Shown one piece after another: positions 5,395 through 6,337 of a stretch of 6,337 bases of DNA (position 1 is the stretch's first letter; the number at the start of each line of letters is the position of its first letter). This DNA is from Bacteroidales bacterium (GTDB lineage: Bacteria > Bacteroidota > Bacteroidia > Bacteroidales > WCHB1-69): the NCBI GenBank assembly GCA_016290715.1, contig JAEEUY010000222.1:1-6337 (forward strand). Reading direction: 5' to 3'. A model generated the notes under the pieces. The model ran no database searches, was not told the origin of the DNA, and worked only from the letters and a program-made list of their open reading frames with translations. Both the position numbers and the translations under genes were made by a program.

Positions 5395-6337
5395 TCACGG
5401 AACTCTTTTATAACCGATGCACCTATTGAAATCACCGAATTCAATCTTACCTGTAGTATTGTTATATCTGATATTGTCATGTCTATAAATGGGTCCTTTG
5501 TTTCCCCATGCAATTTGTGTGGCTTTTTTGTGAGCACGATCATACGTTGAGCCTTCGATTTCAGCCATTGGAGAACCCTTCCCTGTTCTCAATGCGATCT
5601 TTCCACCAAAGTAGCCTTCCGCCATTTCATGAATCATAGTTAGACCTGGTTTACTATCCCCGACAGATGCATCAAACTCTGCTAATTTTTGTGGACAAAC
5701 ACACTGTCTTGCAACTGCACAACTTTCCCAGAGATAATTACCATCATATCCTCCTCCTTCTGCTGTCGGTCGAATAGAACCGTCAGACCACCTAAATGAA
5801 TTTTCATTTTTACAGTCCAAGTAAACTTGCACACTTTCGTCGTTGCAAGATTTTTGTAAAAATCTGTCAATTTTGTTTTTTGCTTTTCCTTCTGCTCTCA
5901 AATACCCATATTTGTCTATATAAATATGCAAATTAGTCTGATTTTGTATTTGAGAAACAGTCGCTGACTTTGCAGCCTCATCTCCAACGGGGATATATTC
6001 TCTCCCATCCGGATCCACCAACCTCACCGGATTGTCCCCGCAATACACGTACGGACTCAGGCTCGGGTACTTGTCCGCCATCGGGTCAACGGAGAGCCAG
6101 ATGGAGAGGGAAGGCTGGTAGTACCGTGCCCCAAAATAACTAAAACCTGTCTCCTCATCGCGCTCCTTGCCGGAGAAGGTGTAGCGAGTATTATACGAGT
6201 AGCCTGTCTTGCGCTGATCTACCCATTGCTCGCCCCATGGCATATACTGCCGGTGCTGGTAGCCCAATCCATTCGTGTCGGTCACCCAGCTCGCACTGCC
6301 GAGATGGTCGCCGTGCTGCCAGTAGGTGGTGTGGTGG
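5395..6337 (-). CDS. RHS/YD-repeat protein, C-terminal part with putative HExxE metalloenzyme toxin tip (5' truncated by window edge)
   Basis: The frame is open at the right edge (313 residues visible, numbered from the edge); a GTG at 6285 is internal. Residues 5-112 are the RHS-associated core: YWQHGDHLGSASWVTD at 5-20, YMPWGE near 31-36, RYTFSGKERDEETGFSYFGA (51-70), RYYQP (71-75), DPMADKYP (84-91) and NPVRLVDPDGR (102-112). In characterised Rhs proteins this core closes the beta-cage and the sequence after it is the released toxin. Residues 113-313 are the variable tip, AT-richer than the core. It carries MIHEMAEGYFGG (234-245) and STYDRAHKKA (263-272), giving possible metal ligands H236, E240 and H269 with E237 as general base. 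Cysteines cluster at 206-214 (SCAVARQCV, then C214). No T9SS tail or other export signal is visible at the C-terminus. An immunity candidate follows 2 bp downstream. The Rhs call is firm; the enzyme class of the tip is inference. Confidence 0.9.
   Translation of the reverse strand, partial: HHTTYWQHGDHLGSASWVTDTNGLGYQHRQYMPWGEQWVDQRKTGYSYNTRYTFSGKERDEETGFSYFGARYYQPSLSIWLSVDPMADKYPSLSPYVYCGDNPVRLVDPDGREYIPVGDEAAKSATVSQIQNQTNLHIYIDKYGYLRAEGKAKNKIDRFLQKSCNDESVQVYLDCKNENSFRWSDGSIRPTAEGGGYDGNYLWESCAVARQCVCPQKLAEFDASVGDSKPGLTMIHEMAEGYFGGKIALRTGKGSPMAEIEGSTYDRAHKKATQIAWGNKGPIYRHDNIRYNNTTGKIEFGDFNRCIGYKRVP
6005..6128 (-). repeat. Direct repeat copy 2: 3' end of RHS core (main Rhs gene)
   Basis: This is the partner of the repeat at 4661-4784, same orientation, offset 1344 bp. 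It is visibly GC-richer than the toxin tip that follows, as usual for rhs core versus variable tip. In-frame recombination between copies would join the main Rhs core to the orphan tip and remove the first toxin and its immunity gene. Confidence 0.85.

Noticed and set aside
4785..5400. A frameshifted continuation of the orphan's RHS core hidden upstream
   Set aside because: The DNA upstream of RYYQP is the immunity 1 gene with an intact frame and signal peptide; no DHLGS or SGKERD coding remnants are seen in any frame there.
5352..5543. Short - strand frame across the rhs/immunity 1 junction
   Set aside because: It is an alternate frame of the rhs tip that runs into the immunity gene's leader; the codons are explained by the two real genes.
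5395..6000. HNH or other nuclease identity for the main toxin tip
   Set aside because: No HNH, GHH, DHxxP or PD-(D/E)xK pattern is visible. The HE motifs and the exported immunity protein fit a periplasm-acting hydrolase better.

Overview
The window looks like chromosomal DNA of a Bacteroidota (Bacteroidales-like) bacterium. The signs are a type IX secretion (T9SS) type A C-terminal sorting domain, a GH3/beta-lactamase fusion of the Bacteroidales kind, AT-rich leaders without clear Shine-Dalgarno sequences, and a YD/RHS core of the RYYQP...DPMADKYP...NPVRLVDPDGR type. No genus can be named from the sequence alone.

Left part (1-2771, + strand): three tightly spaced genes that read as one operon. 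They are the 3' part of a GH3/serine beta-lactamase-like fusion protein (cut by the left edge), a divergent member of the SAM hydroxide adenosyltransferase (DUF62) family, and a small secreted protein with a T9SS type A tail. The gaps are 10 and 17 bp. The operon ends at a convergent junction (2772-2805) with a weak possible bidirectional terminator.

Right part (2806-6337, - strand, read right to left): a polymorphic-toxin (Rhs) locus. It opens with the C-terminal end of an Rhs protein that runs off the right edge. Its conserved core ends at DPDGR and is followed by an AT-richer variable toxin tip. Next comes a signal-peptide-bearing putative immunity gene, 2 bp after the rhs stop. A second, displaced rhs tip (orphan cassette) follows. 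It carries only the last 42 residues or so of the core plus a different toxin tip, and is followed by its own overlapping, signal-peptide-bearing putative immunity gene. The last gene is a MORN_2/YwqK-like gene that may be a third, toxin-less immunity gene.

The most interesting point is that the two toxin tips appear related to each other. Both carry HE-x-x-E-x-YF followed by Y-x-x-AH-x-x-A, a pattern that suggests a zincin-like metal-dependent enzyme without the classical HExxH third ligand. The two predicted immunity proteins also share a short patch (IP-[MI]-F...GYG/GLGY...TP). The locus therefore looks like a small array of related but diverged effector/immunity pairs, with a 124-bp direct repeat (about 88% identical by hand count) that could allow tip switching. 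Toxin activity, immunity and metal binding are inferences; none is shown by the sequence alone.
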